A stretch of DNA of 64,000 nucleotides, from contig SXUL01000118.1 in NCBI GenBank assembly GCA_005790545.1, positions 1-64,000 on the forward strand. Reading direction: 5' to 3'. This DNA comes from Planctomycetia bacterium (GTDB taxonomy: Bacteria; Planctomycetota; GCA-002687715). Position numbers and translations under genes: made by a program. This document shows, in pieces, positions 62,779 to 64,000 of this stretch (position 1 is its first letter; every line of letters starts with the position of its first letter). Under the pieces are notes generated by a model. It had not been told where the DNA came from. It saw nothing but the letters and a program-made list of their open reading frames with translations, and searched no databases.

Positions 62779-62813
62779 CTGCACGCGTGGCACAACGACC
62801 GCCACGCGTGCAG
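62779..62813. terminator. Perfect inverted repeat between convergent genes
   Basis: CTGCACGCGTGGC and GCCACGCGTGCAG, a perfect 13-bp stem with a 9-nt loop, lies between the UnbV gene and the RCC1 gene that converges with it. Likely a bidirectional terminator; no strong T-tract on either side. The remainder of the 147-nt gap holds nothing recognised. Confidence 0.6.
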
Positions 62814-62819
62814 GCCCCA

Positions 62820-64000
62820 TCAGAAGGTGTGGCTGGCGACGTTCGAATCGGCGACCACGCCAGTGAGAGGATTGAGGGCGACACTGACACCGTGCACGGT
62901 AAGCCCAGCGAGAAGTGCAGGCGGGATCGCAACACTCGCACTTGCTCCACCAGACGAACCCAGCGCTCCGAATGCGAATGTGAGACCGTTGATGCCCGCA
63001 TCGAGCCACGCGAAGACATCCGCCTGGGTGGCGTGCAGGCCGTACCATGCGCCCGTGCCCGGGCTGCTGGCGTTCAATGGATCGACACTGAATACGTTGA
63101 AGTAATAGTGCGCCGAGCCGAGAGCACCAATTTCAGTGTTGCACGGAATGGTGATGCCGACGGCGGCTGGACTCAACACCATGATCACGAGGCTGTAGGA
63201 CACTGCGCCATTGAGGGAGAAGCCGAGGATCGGTTGCGGGGCGTTCTGCTGCGTTGTGTTTCCAAGACCGAGTTGGCCATAGTCGTTCTCCCCACACGCC
63301 TTCAGAGCGCCGTCCCCGAGCAGGGCGAGAGAGTGCCTCCTTCCTGCAGCCACGGCCAATACGTTGGAGAGCCCGAGGGCGACCTGTGGAGTGCTCTGAT
63401 GAAACAGGTTCCCGGTACCGAGTTGACCGCGCGAGCCACTTCCCCATGCCTTCACAGTGCCATCCGTGAGAATTGCGAGGGTGTGGTTGCCGTTCGCATC
63501 CACGGCGGTAACGGTGGAGAGTCCAGGAATGGACTGCGGCGTGTGTTGGTTCGTCGTGTTCCCGATGCCGAGTTGGCCATGGAAATTAGCCCCCCATGCC
63601 TTCAGAGTTCCGCCCGCGATCAACGCGAGAGAGTGGTCCGCTCCTGCAGACACGGCCATAACATTGGAGAGTCCGGCTATGGTTTGAGGAGTGGTCGCCA
63701 ACATCACAGGTCCAACACCCAGTTGTCCCAGGAAACCCCATCCCCACGCCTTCACCGTGCCGTCCGACAGAAGTGCCAAGGAGTGATAGTCACCCGCTGC
63801 CACAGCCGTCACGTTCGCGAGACCGGGGATGAGCTGCGGCGTGTACCGATCATTGGTATTCCCGAGGCCGAGTTGTCCGTTATTGCCTCCTCCCCACGCC
63901 ATCACCGTGCCGTTCGCGAGCAATGCGAGACAGTGATCACGGCCAGCATCCACGGCAGCGACATTGGATAGGCCGGGAATGAGTTGGGGAAGGGACTGGT
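62820..64000 (-). CDS. RCC1-repeat protein, N-terminus beyond window edge
   Basis: The frame is open to the right edge, so the true start is outside; 393 residues are visible. RCC1 repeats of exactly 50 residues fill the visible N-terminal part (VTAVAAGDYHSLALLSDGT and VMAVSAGADHSLALIAGGT start two successive units). The last 120 residues are the C-terminal domain shared with the genes at 45293 and 46792, ending LTVHGVSVALNPLTGVVADS. Like them it should be a secreted propeller of unknown role. It converges with the UnbV gene. Confidence 0.86.
   Translation of the reverse strand, partial: QSLPQLIPGLSNVAAVDAGRDHCLALLANGTVMAWGGGNNGQLGLGNTNDRYTPQLIPGLANVTAVAAGDYHSLALLSDGTVKAWGWGFLGQLGVGPVMLATTPQTIAGLSNVMAVSAGADHSLALIAGGTLKAWGANFHGQLGIGNTTNQHTPQSIPGLSTVTAVDANGNHTLAILTDGTVKAWGSGSRGQLGTGNLFHQSTPQVALGLSNVLAVAAGRRHSLALLGDGALKACGENDYGQLGLGNTTQQNAPQPILGFSLNGAVSYSLVIMVLSPAAVGITIPCNTEIGALGSAHYYFNVFSVDPLNASSPGTGAWYGLHATQADVFAWLDAGINGLTFAFGALGSSGGASASVAIPPALLAGLTVHGVSVALNPLTGVVADSNVASHTF
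63292..64000. repeat. Tandem 150-bp repeat coding for RCC1 blades
   Basis: The sequence CCCCA(T/C)GCCTTCA recurs at 63442, 63592, 63742 and 63892, exactly 150 bp apart, with a degenerate copy near 63292. Each unit encodes one 50-residue RCC1 blade. The constant length implies duplication with divergence inside the gene. The repeat array continues past the window edge. Confidence 0.85.

Overview
The window is GC-rich, densely coded DNA with short intergenic gaps and no phage, insertion sequence or CRISPR. The gene families suggest a Planctomycetota-type bacterium. These are FG-GAP/ASPIC-UnbV proteins, secreted RCC1, kelch and beta-helix proteins, membrane Ser/Thr kinases with TPR tails behind an ECF sigma factor, and many lipoproteins. 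The assignment is an inference from families; no 16S gene is present.

Layout. 1-9.1 kb: a B12-dependent fused acyl-CoA mutase (cut by the left edge) with an upstream HTH-like gene, a small TPR protein, a DPP-IV peptidase, an unknown secreted protein and an OsmC/membrane protein pair. 9.2-18.3 kb: a TolB propeller fused to a DmpA peptidase, then a Cys-rich secreted protein and a MacAB/TolC-type efflux operon (outer-membrane lipoprotein, adaptor, ATPase, two FtsX permeases, lipoprotein). 18.3-25.8 kb: serC, divergent from a run with ribosomal protein S1, a MurC-type ligase, an FKBP lipoprotein, a molybdopterin oxidoreductase and a small protein. 25.8-32.7 kb: a Ser/Thr kinase, a secreted protein with a possible clan-CD His/Cys dyad, a Tat-exported amine-oxidase-like flavoprotein, a RidA lipoprotein, tRNA-Pro(CGG) and a sialidase.

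32.8-41.8 kb is the centrepiece: a complete quinohemoprotein amine dehydrogenase (QHNDH) locus. It has the alpha (diheme, enlarged), beta and gamma (crosslinked CTQ peptide) subunits, the radical-SAM crosslinking enzyme QhpD, the protease QhpE, the exporter QhpF and the flavin monooxygenase QhpG. All known crosslink residues of the gamma subunit are present. fbp lies 8 nt upstream of qhpF.

42.9-64 kb: a MoxR ATPase, a MATE pump, two RCC1 proteins, an ECF sigma factor followed by a kinase-TPR gene split by one in-frame amber codon, a kelch/Ig protein, a DUF6941-like protein, a beta-helix protein, a DUF72 protein, a fused cytochrome b/multiheme cytochrome c with an UnbV partner, and a third RCC1 protein running off the right edge.

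Several genes have a TANNNT hexamer 6-7 nt before the start codon, which would fit leaderless transcription. The amine dehydrogenase, the amine-oxidase-like flavoprotein and the RidA protein may form an amine-handling neighbourhood, but that link is inference from proximity.
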